From Halostreptopolyspora alba (GTDB lineage Bacteria; Actinomycetota; Actinomycetes; Streptosporangiales; Streptosporangiaceae), in assembly GCA_003725585.1 (NCBI GenBank), contig RJMB01000018.1:1-64000 (forward strand): a DNA stretch of 64,000 nt. The letters are read 5' to 3'. A program made the position numbers and the translations under genes. The notes under the pieces were generated by a model. That model worked only from the letters and a program-made list of their open reading frames with translations, was not told where the DNA came from and did no database searches. Within the stretch, counting starts at the first letter, position 1. Every line of letters starts with the position of its first letter. Positions 1 through 8,614 of this stretch are shown here, piece by piece.

Positions 1-328
1 AAGCAGCCACCCACCCGGGCACCCACTCTTCAGAGGAAGCGGCAATTCATTCAATTCTGAAGCTATATTATCAGGCCGACGCGAACCGACCAAATCCGGC
101 CCGATTCCGACCCGGTGCCTCCGACGCCCTTCAAGTACCGAACACAGCACATTCACGTCGGAAGCGGATAAAGAATAACCCACCGAAAGCGGCCGTACCG
201 ACATCCCAACAGGACGCGATCCGGCCAGGAGTCGCTCCATCGTCAAGAGAAGCGATTCTCTCGGACCTCTCGGAGAGCAACCTGACCTACTCTAGCCCTC
301 CACCCATCCGGTGGCAACTCGACATTCC

Positions 329-342
329 GTGATCCAGGTCAC
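329..342. promoter_or_regulatory. possible Crp-type operator ahead of the nucleoside transporter
   Basis: The first 615 bases hold no convincing gene. In them GTGATCCAGGTCAC has the GTGA-N6-TCAC core of Crp/Fnr-family operators and lies about 275 bases before the transporter start. Control of nucleoside uptake by Crp is known in other bacteria; here it is only inferred from this single dyad. Confidence 0.25.
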
Positions 343-615
343 TTTTCCTCACACCGTCATCCGAACTCCGGTGTATCCGTGGCGCCCTCGTCTGAGAACC
401 ATCTCGACCCCCCACGCACCGACCAGTGACAACTCGGTAGGGGGGTGTCGACTCGGGCGTTGACACGGTTGACAGCGCGTCAGCGCTACCTGCACCGTGC
501 ACGAATTCGTCGGATCCGACCGGCCGTCGACAGCAACGCTCCCCGACTCCCCGCACATCCACCCCCACTGGATCAGTCTCCTGACCAGTGCAAATGTTCA
601 TCGAGCTGGAGCGAC

Positions 616-1974
616 ATGAGCGTCCTCTGGGGTCTGGGCGGGATGCTCGTCATCCTCGCCATCGCGTTCGCCTTCTCCACCAACCGACGCGCCATCAGAC
701 CACGCACGGTACTGGCGGCACTGGCACTCCAATTCGGCTTCGGTGTAGTGGTCCTGGACTGGGTCGTCGGCCAGCGGGCCCTCGAAGCGGCGGCGTTCGG
801 TGTCACCGCCGTGATCGAGTCCTCGTCCTCCGGTATCGACTTCCTGTTCGGGCCGATCCTCCCCGAGGACGAATCGGCGTTCGCCTTCCAGGTGCTGCCG
901 ATCATCATCTTCGTCGCGTCACTGACGTCCGTGCTGTACTACCTGCGCATCCTCCAGTGGGTCGTGCGCATCATCGGCGGCGGGATACGGAAGGCCCTCG
1001 GCACGAGCAGGGCGGAGTCCCTGAACGTCACCGCCAACATCTTCGTCGGCCAGACCGAGGCCCCACTGGTCGTACGCCCGTACCTGCCCTCGATGACCCG
1101 TTCGGAGTTCTTCGCCGTGATGGTCGGCGGGCTCTCCACCGTCGCCGGAACGGTGCTGGTCGGCTACGCGCAACTCGGCGCGCAGATGGAATTCCTGATC
1201 GCGGCGAGCTTCATGGCCGCCCCCGGCGCCCTCCTGATGGCCAAGATCATCATTCCGGAGACAGAGGAGCCGGTCATGGAGCCCGTTGGTACAGCGGCGG
1301 GTGACGGCAGCGCCAGCGAGAGCGAACAACCGTCGGACGAAGCGGCCCCTCGGAAGCCATCCGAGACGACCGAAGGCCCACGGCCTCGGAAGGGTGCCCC
1401 GACGGAGGGAATCCGGCTGGCCTCCGGTTCCTCCGGCGCCGAGGGCGAACAGCCACCCCGTAACGTCATCGAGGCCGCCGCGCGCGGCGCCTCCGACGGA
1501 TTGAAGCTCGCGGTGAACGTCGGCGCGATGCTGCTGGCGTTCATCTCGCTGATCGCCCTGTTGAATATGCTGCTGGGCGGCGTCGGGGGGTTTTTCGGCG
1601 CCCCCGACCTCTCTTTCGAGCAGCTCCTGGGCTACGTGTTCTCCCCCGTCATGTTCGTCATCGGGGTGCCGTGGGAGGAGGCCGTGGCCTCGGGGGGCTT
1701 CCTGGGGCAGAAGCTCATCCTCAACGAGTTCGTCGCGTTCGCCTCATTCGCGCCGGACGCCGACCAGTTCTCGCCACGAACCGTCACGATCACGACGTTC
1801 GCGCTCACCGGTTTCGCCAACCTCAGTTCGCTGGGCATTCTGCTCGGTGGGCTCGGCAGCCTCGTTCCGTCACGACGCTCGGAGATCGCCCAGCTCGGTC
1901 TCCGCGCCATCCTCGCCGGCACCCTGGCCAACCTGATGAGCGCCGCCATAGCGGGCATCCTGGTCGCCCACTGA
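616..1974 (+). CDS. concentrative nucleoside transporter (CNT/NupC family)
   Basis: A 452-residue polytopic membrane protein expected to import nucleosides with a cation. The N-terminal hydrophobic helices, a conserved core reading [17 protein letters not shown] near residues 140-155 and the C-terminal [18 protein letters not shown] stretch are CNT hallmarks (QTEAP is the nucleoside-site motif). Residues about 216-282 form an unusual hydrophilic, acidic and Pro/Ser-rich cytoplasmic loop between two membrane blocks, longer than in NupC. The ATG at 616 was chosen because GGAG sits just upstream and the protein then begins directly with a membrane helix; an upstream in-frame start at 445 would add a low-complexity Arg-rich tail. 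It is a single gene followed by a strong terminator. Confidence 0.9.
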   Translation: MSVLWGLGGMLVILAIAFAFSTNRRAIRPRTVLAALALQFGFGVVVLDWVVGQRALEAAAFGVTAVIESSSSGIDFLFGPILPEDESAFAFQVLPIIIFVASLTSVLYYLRILQWVVRIIGGGIRKALGTSRAESLNVTANIFVGQTEAPLVVRPYLPSMTRSEFFAVMVGGLSTVAGTVLVGYAQLGAQMEFLIAASFMAAPGALLMAKIIIPETEEPVMEPVGTAAGDGSASESEQPSDEAAPRKPSETTEGPRPRKGAPTEGIRLASGSSGAEGEQPPRNVIEAAARGASDGLKLAVNVGAMLLAFISLIALLNMLLGGVGGFFGAPDLSFEQLLGYVFSPVMFVIGVPWEEAVASGGFLGQKLILNEFVAFASFAPDADQFSPRTVTITTFALTGFANLSSLGILLGGLGSLVPSRRSEIAQLGLRAILAGTLANLMSAAIAGILVAH

Positions 1975-2007
1975 CCAATCGGCACCGGTACCGGGGCACG
2001 CCGGGCG

Positions 2008-2038
2008 GTTGGGCTCCCGGCATTCGTGGGAGCCCAAC
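2008..2038 (+). terminator. intrinsic terminator after the CNT gene
   Basis: GTTGGGCTCCC and GGGAGCCCAAC form an 11-bp perfect stem around a 9-base loop, 33 bases after the transporter stop codon. The T-run is absent, as is common in high-GC actinomycetes. Bases 2039-2301 hold no gene. Confidence 0.7.
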
Positions 2039-2301
2039 GGTCCCGGACGGGACCACCGGTCAGCGACGGGAGAGCCCCTTTCCCACCCTCGGCACGGTCC
2101 TCGAGTCAGCACACGGTGGTGAAGTGATCCGCGGTGCGTTGTGCGCATGTGCGCCGTGAGGGGCTGAGCCGTATCCGGATCCCCGGTAACGGGCCGGCCC
2201 TTCGACCCGGAGAAGGAGGCGTCGCTGTTGCCCCCGCGACACCGTGGGGGTCGTGCTCGCCCTCGTGGTCCGTACCTACCCGCTGGTGCCGTCGCTCCCG
2301 G

Positions 2302-2763
2302 CTACTCCTCTCCCACCTCCGTCGCCCAGTTCAGTTCCTGCACCCGACTGTCGAGCTCACGTAGCTGTCGGGCCACGTCATCGGCCTTCTGCCGTAGCTC
2401 GCGCACATCGACCGAGGGCAGCTGGCGGATCTCACTACGGCTGTACCGCCGGGCGGGCGCCGTCGCCGCGTCCGCCAGTTCGGTGTACATCCGGTGGCGG
2501 GCCCGCAACGAGTCCCGTTGGGCGAGCGCGTCGGTGAGCGTGACACCGGGGGAGAGTTCGGTGGTCATGTTGGTGGCGTTGATGCGCCGCACGAGCGTCT
2601 CGAACTCCGCTGTCAGCTCCTCGTACTCGGCCAGCAACGCGTGGGGATCCTCGATCGGATCCGTGCCTTCCTGGTGCTGGGCGTTGCTGTTCGCGCGTTT
2701 GCGCAGCTCCGCCATCCGTGTCGCGACGTACGAGCGGCGCGAGAGAGCCTCCGCCAGACGCAT
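2302..2763 (-). CDS. DIP1984-family protein (function unknown)
   Basis: A 153-residue, highly charged, helical protein that reads as two coiled-coil arms (residues about 1-60 and 80-150). The start MRLAEALSRRSYVATRMAELRKR-like pattern and the middle segment NATNMTTELSPGVTLTDALAQRD match the DIP1984 family found across actinobacteria and other bacteria, whose role is not established. The ATG at 2763 is preceded by AGGAGGCGG, which decides the start. It is convergent with the CNT gene and stands alone; the 640 bases beyond it (2764-3402) contain no gene but hold the promoter of the peptide operon. Confidence 0.75.
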   Translation of the reverse strand: MRLAEALSRRSYVATRMAELRKRANSNAQHQEGTDPIEDPHALLAEYEELTAEFETLVRRINATNMTTELSPGVTLTDALAQRDSLRARHRMYTELADAATAPARRYSRSEIRQLPSVDVRELRQKADDVARQLRELDSRVQELNWATEVGEE

Positions 2764-3263
2764 CCACCGCCTCCTTCCCGCTGTCCGGAGGCGCAACCGT
2801 AGCACGCGGAGGAGAAGGCGGCGCGTGCCGGCGCAACCGCCCGGAACGTCCCCGACACCCGCCCGCCCCGACTGACGGACGGCGTCCGCGCTCGCCTGGT
2901 GATCCTCTCGAACGCGGTGACTCTTTCCCCGTCATTCGGTACGGCGGCGCGCGTGCTTCTCGTGCACGACCCATCCGCTCACGTCCGGGCGTGGTTCTCG
3001 GGCTCACGTCAGGAAATCCCGTGAGCGGACGTTGTCCGCCGGGAGCGCCTCCGGGTGTGCCACGAGCGGGACCGGGACGTCCCCACCGGGCACTAATCGC
3101 ACCCCGGGGACACAAAAGGCTTACCGGAGAACAACAAACCAAGTCTCCGACGAAAGTCACCCATGAACGAAAACGCGTTTGCCCAGGGGATTACTCGCGC
3201 CCCAATAAAGACCAACACTTACCACCAAGTCGTGACCTGCGATTTCGTTACGAAAAAAGGCCA

Positions 3264-3292
3264 TTGAAACTTATGGTACTCGTGTTTATGAT
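3264..3292 (+). promoter_or_regulatory. sigma70/HrdB-type promoter of the peptide operon
   Basis: TTGAAA (3264-3269), a 17-base spacer, then TATGAT (3287-3292) form a near-consensus housekeeping promoter in an unusually AT-rich stretch (about 3100-3400) of an otherwise GC-rich window. Predicted start of transcription is near 3299, leaving about 100 bases of leader before the exporter gene. Nothing else of note is seen in 2764-3402. Confidence 0.6.
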
Positions 3293-3402
3293 CAGGCATC
3301 CGAACGTTCGCGGCACAACCGAGATCACGAAAGTCCACTGTGGGAAACGCCCTGGACTCACCTGGGTTACCAATAACCGAACTGAGTTTGCCGACGAGCT
3401 AG

Positions 3403-5298
3403 ATGACAGACACGCAAGCGAACGAGCATTTATACCGTCGCACCTACCACCTCCTTCGCCCCTATCGAGTGACGCTCGCGCTCGCCGCGGTCCTGGGGAT
3501 TCTCGGTACCGGTGCGGCACTCGCCCAGCCACTCGCGATCGGCGAGGTGGTCGCCGCGGTCGAGGTCGAGCGACCACTGCTTTGGCCGTTACTCGTGTTG
3601 TTCGCACTGTTCACCCTCGATGCGGGGATCGGCGCGTTCCACGTCTATCTCGTCGGTCGGGTCGGTGCCGGCGTCGTTTTGGACTCACGTCTCCAGCTCG
3701 TCGACCGCCTCCTCCGCGCACCTCTCGCCGTACACCTCGACAACCGCAGGGGGGATCTGTTCACCCGCGCGGTCGCGGACACCTCCCTACTGCGCACGGC
3801 GCTCGCGCAGGGCCTGTCGACGCTGTTCGTCTCCGCCCTCATGATCACCGGAACGGCGGTGATCATGCTGCTCATCGATCCGTTGCTGGCGGGGCTCGTC
3901 GCGGGATGCCTGATCGTGTCCGGCCTGGCGAGCGGACACGTGGCCCGACGCCTGCGCGTAGTGACCGCCGGCCTACGGGAGCAGGTCGGAGAGTTCGGTG
4001 ACGCCTGCCAACGCGCGTTGGCGGGCGTCCAGACAATCAAGCTCAGCCGCGCGGAGTCGCGGGAAGCGAGGCGGTTGGGCGAGCGCGCGCGGTCCGCGCA
4101 CCGCGGGGGATTACGTGTGGCCGCCACGAACGCCGCCCTCTACCCCGCGATGAACGTGGGCGTCCAGGCGTCCTTCGGCGTCGTCTTCGTCGTCGGGGGC
4201 GCGCGTCTTTCCACCGGGTCCCTCGCGCTACCCGAGTTCAGCGCGTTCCTGCTGTACCTCTTCTACCTGCTGAGTCCCATCATCACCGGGATCCAGGCGC
4301 TCGCCATCGTGCAGCAGGGGATGGCCTCGGTCGGCCGAATCAGTTCGCTTCTCGACATCGAGCCGGAGGAGCACGCCGCGGTCGGAGACCAAGGAAGCGA
4401 GCCCGCGCGTGCGCCAGAGGCGGTGACCCCGCCGGCCTCGACACCGCACCCCGCCCAGCTGGACACTCCGAACGAGGATTCCAGCCGGCAGGCGGCCACG
4501 TTCACCCTCGACCACGTCACTTTCGGCTACGAGCCGGACGCTCCCGTGCTCGACGACGTCTCGCTCGAACTCGGCCCCCGAGGGCTGGTGGCACTCGTCG
4601 GGCCGTCGGGCTCGGGCAAGTCCACGGTCCTCGGCCTGTTCACCCGCCTTTGGGAGCCGCAGTCCGGCCGGGTGCGCGTGGCGGGCCACGACGCGAACGA
4701 GTTGCCGTTGTCCAGGCTCCGGGAGCGGGTCGCGTTCGTCGAACAGGACTCCCCGGTACTCGACGGGACAATCCGGGAGAACATTCGCTACGCCGCTCCG
4801 GATGCGAGTGATCAGGAGGTCGAGCGGGTCCTCGACCGCCTCAACCTCCGTACGTGGGTGGAGCAGCTCCCCGCTGGACTCGACACCCCGGTGGGCGAGG
4901 CGGGCGCGGCGATCTCCGGAGGGCAACGCCAACGGATCGCCATCGCTCGGATGCTGCTCTGTGAGCCAACGATGCTGCTGCTGGACGAGGCGGGATCGCA
5001 GCTCGACGCCGATTCCGAACGCGCGGTTCACGCGGCCGTCCGCGACGAGGCCCGCCGGCGCGTGGTACTCGTCGTCGCCCATCGGCTCGCCAGCGTCGTC
5101 GACGCCGACCGCATCGTCGTCCTCGACGAGGGACGGATCCGTGCCCAGGGCACCCACGATCACCTCGTCCGTACGGACGCGGTGTACCAGCGCATCGTCC
5201 AAACACAACTCGACAGCAACAGTGAAGTGACCATCCCCACCGACCTCCCCAATCCGGGAAAGGAGGATGAGCGTAGCGAATCCCCACTGCATCACTGA
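3403..5298 (+). CDS. ABC exporter, fused membrane and ATPase domains, likely peptide exporter
   Basis: A 631-residue half-transporter: six-helix membrane domain (about residues 1-320), a Pro/Thr-rich linker (about 325-365), then the ATPase with Walker A GPSGSGKS at 400-407, signature ISGGQRQRIAIAR, Walker B MLLLDEA and the H-loop VAHRL. As a homodimer it would export a substrate across the cytoplasmic membrane. There is no N-terminal C39 peptidase, so leader removal must be done by another protein. It is the first gene after the promoter at 3264-3292 and is followed 46 bases later by two small hydrophobic peptides, which makes them its probable cargo. The Shine-Dalgarno before ATG 3403 is weak. 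Confidence 0.85.
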   Translation: MTDTQANEHLYRRTYHLLRPYRVTLALAAVLGILGTGAALAQPLAIGEVVAAVEVERPLLWPLLVLFALFTLDAGIGAFHVYLVGRVGAGVVLDSRLQLVDRLLRAPLAVHLDNRRGDLFTRAVADTSLLRTALAQGLSTLFVSALMITGTAVIMLLIDPLLAGLVAGCLIVSGLASGHVARRLRVVTAGLREQVGEFGDACQRALAGVQTIKLSRAESREARRLGERARSAHRGGLRVAATNAALYPAMNVGVQASFGVVFVVGGARLSTGSLALPEFSAFLLYLFYLLSPIITGIQALAIVQQGMASVGRISSLLDIEPEEHAAVGDQGSEPARAPEAVTPPASTPHPAQLDTPNEDSSRQAATFTLDHVTFGYEPDAPVLDDVSLELGPRGLVALVGPSGSGKSTVLGLFTRLWEPQSGRVRVAGHDANELPLSRLRERVAFVEQDSPVLDGTIRENIRYAAPDASDQEVERVLDRLNLRTWVEQLPAGLDTPVGEAGAAISGGQRQRIAIARMLLCEPTMLLLDEAGSQLDADSERAVHAAVRDEARRRVVLVVAHRLASVVDADRIVVLDEGRIRAQGTHDHLVRTDAVYQRIVQTQLDSNSEVTIPTDLPNPGKEDERSESPLHH

Positions 5299-5344
5299 AA
5301 CCACGGGTCAAAGACAACGACGAAACAAAAGAAAGGCGGAATCC

Positions 5345-5536
5345 ATGGAAGAACTACTCGACAGGACGAACGAACAGTCCGACGACCTCTTCGGTGTGCT
5401 GACCCCCCAAACCCAGGTGGAGTTCGATACGGGAAACACCCCCGTCCTGGCGACCCCCGCCGCCGCGGCCGCGGGAGCGGGAGCCACCGTGGGTGCCTTC
5501 GCGGCCGGTGTCGCGGTTGGCTACGCCGTTGGGTGA
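5345..5536 (+). CDS. precursor peptide A with acidic leader and Gly/Ala-rich hydrophobic core
   Basis: A 63-residue peptide in two parts. Residues 1-32 are polar and acidic (starts MEELLDRTNEQSDDL); after the motif PVLATP (33-38) comes a purely Ala/Gly/Val tail ending GYAVG with three GxxxG pairs (G46-G50, G55-G59, G59-G63), the helix-packing motif of two-peptide bacteriocins. There is no Cys. ATG 5345 is set by AAAGGCGGA seven bases upstream; upstream in-frame starts would only add exporter-overlap sequence. The leader aligns with peptide B (M-D/E-x-LL-D/E-K/R-x-N), so the two are paralogues. I do not recognise the family. It probably is a secreted antimicrobial or signalling peptide made from a leader-core precursor and exported by the upstream ABC protein. 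Confidence 0.7.
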   Translation: MEELLDRTNEQSDDLFGVLTPQTQVEFDTGNTPVLATPAAAAAGAGATVGAFAAGVAVGYAVG

Positions 5537-5581
5537 CCGAGAACGACACGAGACCGAGACGAAACGAAAGGAGTGATGGTC

Positions 5582-5782
5582 GTGGACACCCTGCTGGAGA
5601 AAGTCAACGGTTCGAGTGACCTGGTGCGCGTCTCGATCCGGGAGGAGCAGGCGACGACGATGGTCGGGCTCGGCCCGGTACTCGCGACACCGGGGGCGTT
5701 CGCCGCCGGTGCCGGTGCCGCGTGCGCCGTCGCGGGCGCGTTCGGGGCTGGCTACGCCATCGGCCAGGACCTGGCGGGCTAG
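5582..5782 (+). CDS. precursor peptide B, paralogue of peptide A
   Basis: A 66-residue peptide with the same plan as peptide A: leader starting MDTLLEKVNGSSDL, shared motif PVLATP (32-37), then a Gly/Ala-rich hydrophobic core ending near AGYAIG plus a short polar tail QDLAG. It has one Cys in the core (ACAV) and one GxxxG pair near GAGYAIG. Start choice: AAAGGAG at 5567-5573 is eight bases from GTG 5582 but only two from ATG 5576, and only the 5582 start brings the leader into register with that of peptide A. The two genes are 45 bases apart and surely co-transcribed. Function not recognised; a two-component toxin or paired pheromone is the likeliest reading. Confidence 0.7.
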   Translation: MDTLLEKVNGSSDLVRVSIREEQATTMVGLGPVLATPGAFAAGAGAACAVAGAFGAGYAIGQDLAG

Positions 5783-6004
5783 ACAGTTTCCCGAACGGGT
5801 GAGGTCGCAGGGCCAGCCGCGGCTGGAGCCATCTCGGAGGACCTCCTCATAGGCCGCGGCTCTCCTGTCGTGGCGGGATCGCGACCACCCGGTTCCGCGT
5901 GAGCAGGCTGGCACAGCGTTCGACGGTGGTGCGGCGCCGGTTGACCTCCCGGTCGCGGGTGGGCGCCCGCCGCCTACCGAGCCACACTGCCCAGCCCACC
6001 GGAG

Positions 6005-6035
6005 GCGGGCCCCTTGGAACTCCCTCGGGGCCCGC
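6005..6035 (+). terminator. GC-rich hairpin between the peptides and the processing genes
   Basis: GCGGGCCCC (6005-6013) pairs perfectly with GGGGCCCGC (6027-6035). It sits in the 301-base gap between peptide B and the next gene, which holds no gene. It could partly stop transcription, giving more peptide than enzyme message, or protect the 3' end of the peptide message. No T-run is present. Confidence 0.45.
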
Positions 6036-6083
6036 TGTCCGCGCCACCAGTACGTGGGAATCCGCCAACCGGAGGGCCGAACT

Positions 6084-7949
6084 ATGGCGCTGGTAGGGAG
6101 CCAGCTGCGCGAACGGGTCGGGTCGATCTACAACAAGATGCGCACGGTGCCACGGCACCGGGCGTTGACCCTCACCGAGCGGCTCAGCGCATTCACCCAC
6201 CTGCTATCCAGTCTCGAATATCTGTCCCAGCCCCAGGACCGTCGTTGGGGCGGTCTGAACAACTGGAACGAGACCCGCAAGACGTTCAACGCGAGATCTC
6301 GGACCCTGACCCGGTTGGTCGACCCCTGGTCGACACCCCGTGCGAGTACGGCGGTCCACGGACTACGGGTGGCCGCCGCCACGGCGGTGCTGCTCTCCAA
6401 CCGTCGCGATGTCCGTGCCGCGGGAGATCTCACGCTGACGGCGACCTCGGTGCTGCTGTACCCACGTCACCTCCATGGGACCGACGGTTCCGACCAGGTA
6501 GCGTTCATCGCGCAGACCAGCGCGGCCATCGCCCGCCTCGGCGAACACCGACCCGCCATCGTCGACGCGGCGTTGTGGTTCTCCGGATTGCAGGCGGTGC
6601 TCTCCTACACGGTGTCCGGGTGGGTGAAGGTGGCGAGCCCGAGCTGGGGAGAGGGCCGCGCGCTCGACGGGGTCATGCGCACCTACACCTACGGCGACCC
6701 AGCCGTTTGGCGGCTACTGCGCCGGTCCCCGCGTCTCAGCGCGCTCGCGGGGCACGGAGTCCGCGCGTTCGAATGCGCGGCGCCGGTCGTGTTCTGGCGC
6801 CGAGGAGCACTCGCCCCCGCATTCGCCGCGGCGTCGCTGCTTTTCCACCTCGCCAACGCACGCGTGATGGGACTTAACCGTTTCCTGTGGGCCTTCGCGG
6901 CACTGCAGCCGGCGCTGCTCTACGCGACCGGTCCGCGCGAACGACCCGACGGCACGGGCCAGATCGAGCGCCGAGACGACACCCTGCCTCGGGTGGTGGC
7001 CGGGCTGAGCATCGCGACGGCCGCGGCGCTCACCACCGCGCGCGCACGGTGGGCCCGCATCGTCGCGCGGGGCCACGGCGCGGAACGCTTTCTGCGGACA
7101 CGCCGCGGCACCACGCTCGCCTATCGCCACATGGGTCCCAGCCACCCGCGCCGGCCACTGGTGGTGTTCGAGCACGGGCTCGTCGCGAGCTCGGTCCACT
7201 GGGAATGGGTCGCCCAGCATCTCGGCGACGACGTTGGGACCGTGGTCTACGACCGCGCCGGCTACGGGCGTAGCCCTCTCGGTGGCGCGTGGAACGGCCT
7301 CGACTCGGCCGTCGAGGACCTGTGTGACCTCGTCGACCATCTGAGTCCCGAGGGGCCCGTCGTGCTGGTCGGCCACTCCCTGGGCGGTTACCTCGCCCTA
7401 CGCGCCGCCGCACGCGGGAAGGAGAACGTGTGCGGTGTGGCGCTCGTTGACACGAGCCATCCCGGAGAGCTCGACCGTTCCGTGGGGCAAAGCCGCAGCG
7501 CGGAGAATCTCACGCGCACCCTCCAGGCATTCGCGCCGTCGCTGCGGTTGGGGCTCGGTGTGCTCCTCAAGCGGCCCTCCTGGGTCGACCGACTCCCGCA
7601 ACCGGTCCGGCGTCTCGCTCTCGCGCAGTACCGGGACCCGGGAATGTGGCAGGCCGGTGTACGCGAGTGGGCCGCCGTCAGGGAGGACTTCGCCCGTTCC
7701 GAGGGCAAACTCCCGACCATCCGGGTCCCGCTGTCGGTGCTCACCGCCGAACACACCGCTGTGGCCGACCCGGTCCAGCAGGAGCTCCACGACGAGATCG
7801 CGGCAGCCGCCCCCTGGTCCCATCGACACGTCCTCGCCAACACCGACCATGACCGGATCCTCACCGACACCGACGCCGCGCGTCAGGCCGCGGACCGGAT
7901 CCGCTCCTTCCTTGACGAGCTCGTCGACCAGCGGGAGAAGACATCATGA
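6084..7949 (+). CDS. HTTM (SdpB-like) membrane domain fused to an alpha/beta hydrolase
   Basis: A 621-residue two-domain protein. Residues about 30-300 are a multi-helix HTTM domain (the horizontally transferred transmembrane domain of vitamin K-dependent carboxylases and of SdpB): note FSGLQAVLSYTVSGWVKV and ARVMGLNRFLWAF. Residues about 335-615 form an alpha/beta hydrolase with nucleophile elbow GHSLGG (Ser about 432) and a late catalytic His in NTDHDRI (about 589). GGAGGG seven bases before ATG 6084 fixes the start. It overlaps the next gene by four bases (ATGA). HTTM protein SdpB is needed to mature the Bacillus SDP toxin, so a role in processing or membrane handling of peptides A and B is inferred; the hydrolase half might cleave or esterify. 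The fusion is unusual. Confidence 0.75.
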   Translation: MALVGSQLRERVGSIYNKMRTVPRHRALTLTERLSAFTHLLSSLEYLSQPQDRRWGGLNNWNETRKTFNARSRTLTRLVDPWSTPRASTAVHGLRVAAATAVLLSNRRDVRAAGDLTLTATSVLLYPRHLHGTDGSDQVAFIAQTSAAIARLGEHRPAIVDAALWFSGLQAVLSYTVSGWVKVASPSWGEGRALDGVMRTYTYGDPAVWRLLRRSPRLSALAGHGVRAFECAAPVVFWRRGALAPAFAAASLLFHLANARVMGLNRFLWAFAALQPALLYATGPRERPDGTGQIERRDDTLPRVVAGLSIATAAALTTARARWARIVARGHGAERFLRTRRGTTLAYRHMGPSHPRRPLVVFEHGLVASSVHWEWVAQHLGDDVGTVVYDRAGYGRSPLGGAWNGLDSAVEDLCDLVDHLSPEGPVVLVGHSLGGYLALRAAARGKENVCGVALVDTSHPGELDRSVGQSRSAENLTRTLQAFAPSLRLGLGVLLKRPSWVDRLPQPVRRLALAQYRDPGMWQAGVREWAAVREDFARSEGKLPTIRVPLSVLTAEHTAVADPVQQELHDEIAAAAPWSHRHVLANTDHDRILTDTDAARQAADRIRSFLDELVDQREKTS

Positions 7950-8614
7950 CAACCGGATCACCGGGCAACCGAACGGTGGACGCGTGGTCGCGGACCAGCC
8001 ACGTCGATGACCGGCTCGGGGTCGCGGGCGCCGCGACCGTCATCGGGATGGGGCTGTGGTTCCTGGTCACCGCGAGCGCGCAGCATCCCAACCGCGCGTT
8101 CGACCGCCTACGCGGAAGAGACCCCACGGGGCTCCTCATCGGAAACTGGCGATTCTTCGCCCCCGAACCGGCCCAGCACGACTTCCACATCCTCTACCGC
8201 GTTCTTCGGGGTGACGGCTCACAGACCCTGTGGCGAGCGGCGACGTGGATCCAGCCCCGTAGCTGGCGACAGACGTTCTGGTTTCCGGAGCACAGGCGGG
8301 AGAAAGCCGTTTTCGACCTCGTGAACGAGCTCGTGATGCTCGGCGACGAGCTCGTCGGCAACGACGTGACGCCCCTGCCCGCCTACCGACTGCTGCGCGA
8401 CCACGTGCACCGCGTCGCCGCCGCCGAGTACGCGGACGACGATCCCCCCGCGCAAGGCTTCCAGTTTCTGATCGCCCGCCATTCGGGCCACGACGACGAG
8501 GAGGAACCCGAGTACCTCCTCGTGTCCCCCTTCGTTCCCTTCGCGGAGAACAGCCAGCACCCCCACCCAACAACGGCCGTAGGCACCACCGGCGGGAGAG
8601 TACGAGTCGAATGA
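7946..8614 (+). CDS. DUF5819/SdpA-like membrane-anchored protein
   Basis: A 222-residue protein with one membrane helix (residues about 28-48) and then an outside domain starting with NWRFFAPEP at 67-75, the diagnostic 'NWxxFAPxP' pattern of the DUF5819/SdpA group. Such genes are typically found beside HTTM-domain genes, exactly as here (ATGA overlap with the fusion gene upstream and with the methyltransferase gene downstream). In Bacillus subtilis SdpA and SdpB together convert pro-SdpC into the SDP toxin. I therefore infer a partner of the HTTM protein in maturing peptides A/B. The family assignment rests on motif and context, not on a search. Confidence 0.65.
   Translation: MTTGSPGNRTVDAWSRTSHVDDRLGVAGAATVIGMGLWFLVTASAQHPNRAFDRLRGRDPTGLLIGNWRFFAPEPAQHDFHILYRVLRGDGSQTLWRAATWIQPRSWRQTFWFPEHRREKAVFDLVNELVMLGDELVGNDVTPLPAYRLLRDHVHRVAAAEYADDDPPAQGFQFLIARHSGHDDEEEPEYLLVSPFVPFAENSQHPHPTTAVGTTGGRVRVE

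Noticed and set aside
2718..4001. A 427-codon plus-strand frame overlapping the exporter gene start
   Set aside because: Arg/Pro-rich shadow sequence; its second half lies over the clearly coding exporter frame and the first half crosses an AT-rich promoter region.
5345..5782. Lanthipeptide, thiopeptide or lasso peptide precursors
   Set aside because: Core regions lack the needed Ser/Thr/Cys pattern or ring-forming residues, and no dehydratase, cyclase, YcaO or lasso synthetase gene lies nearby.
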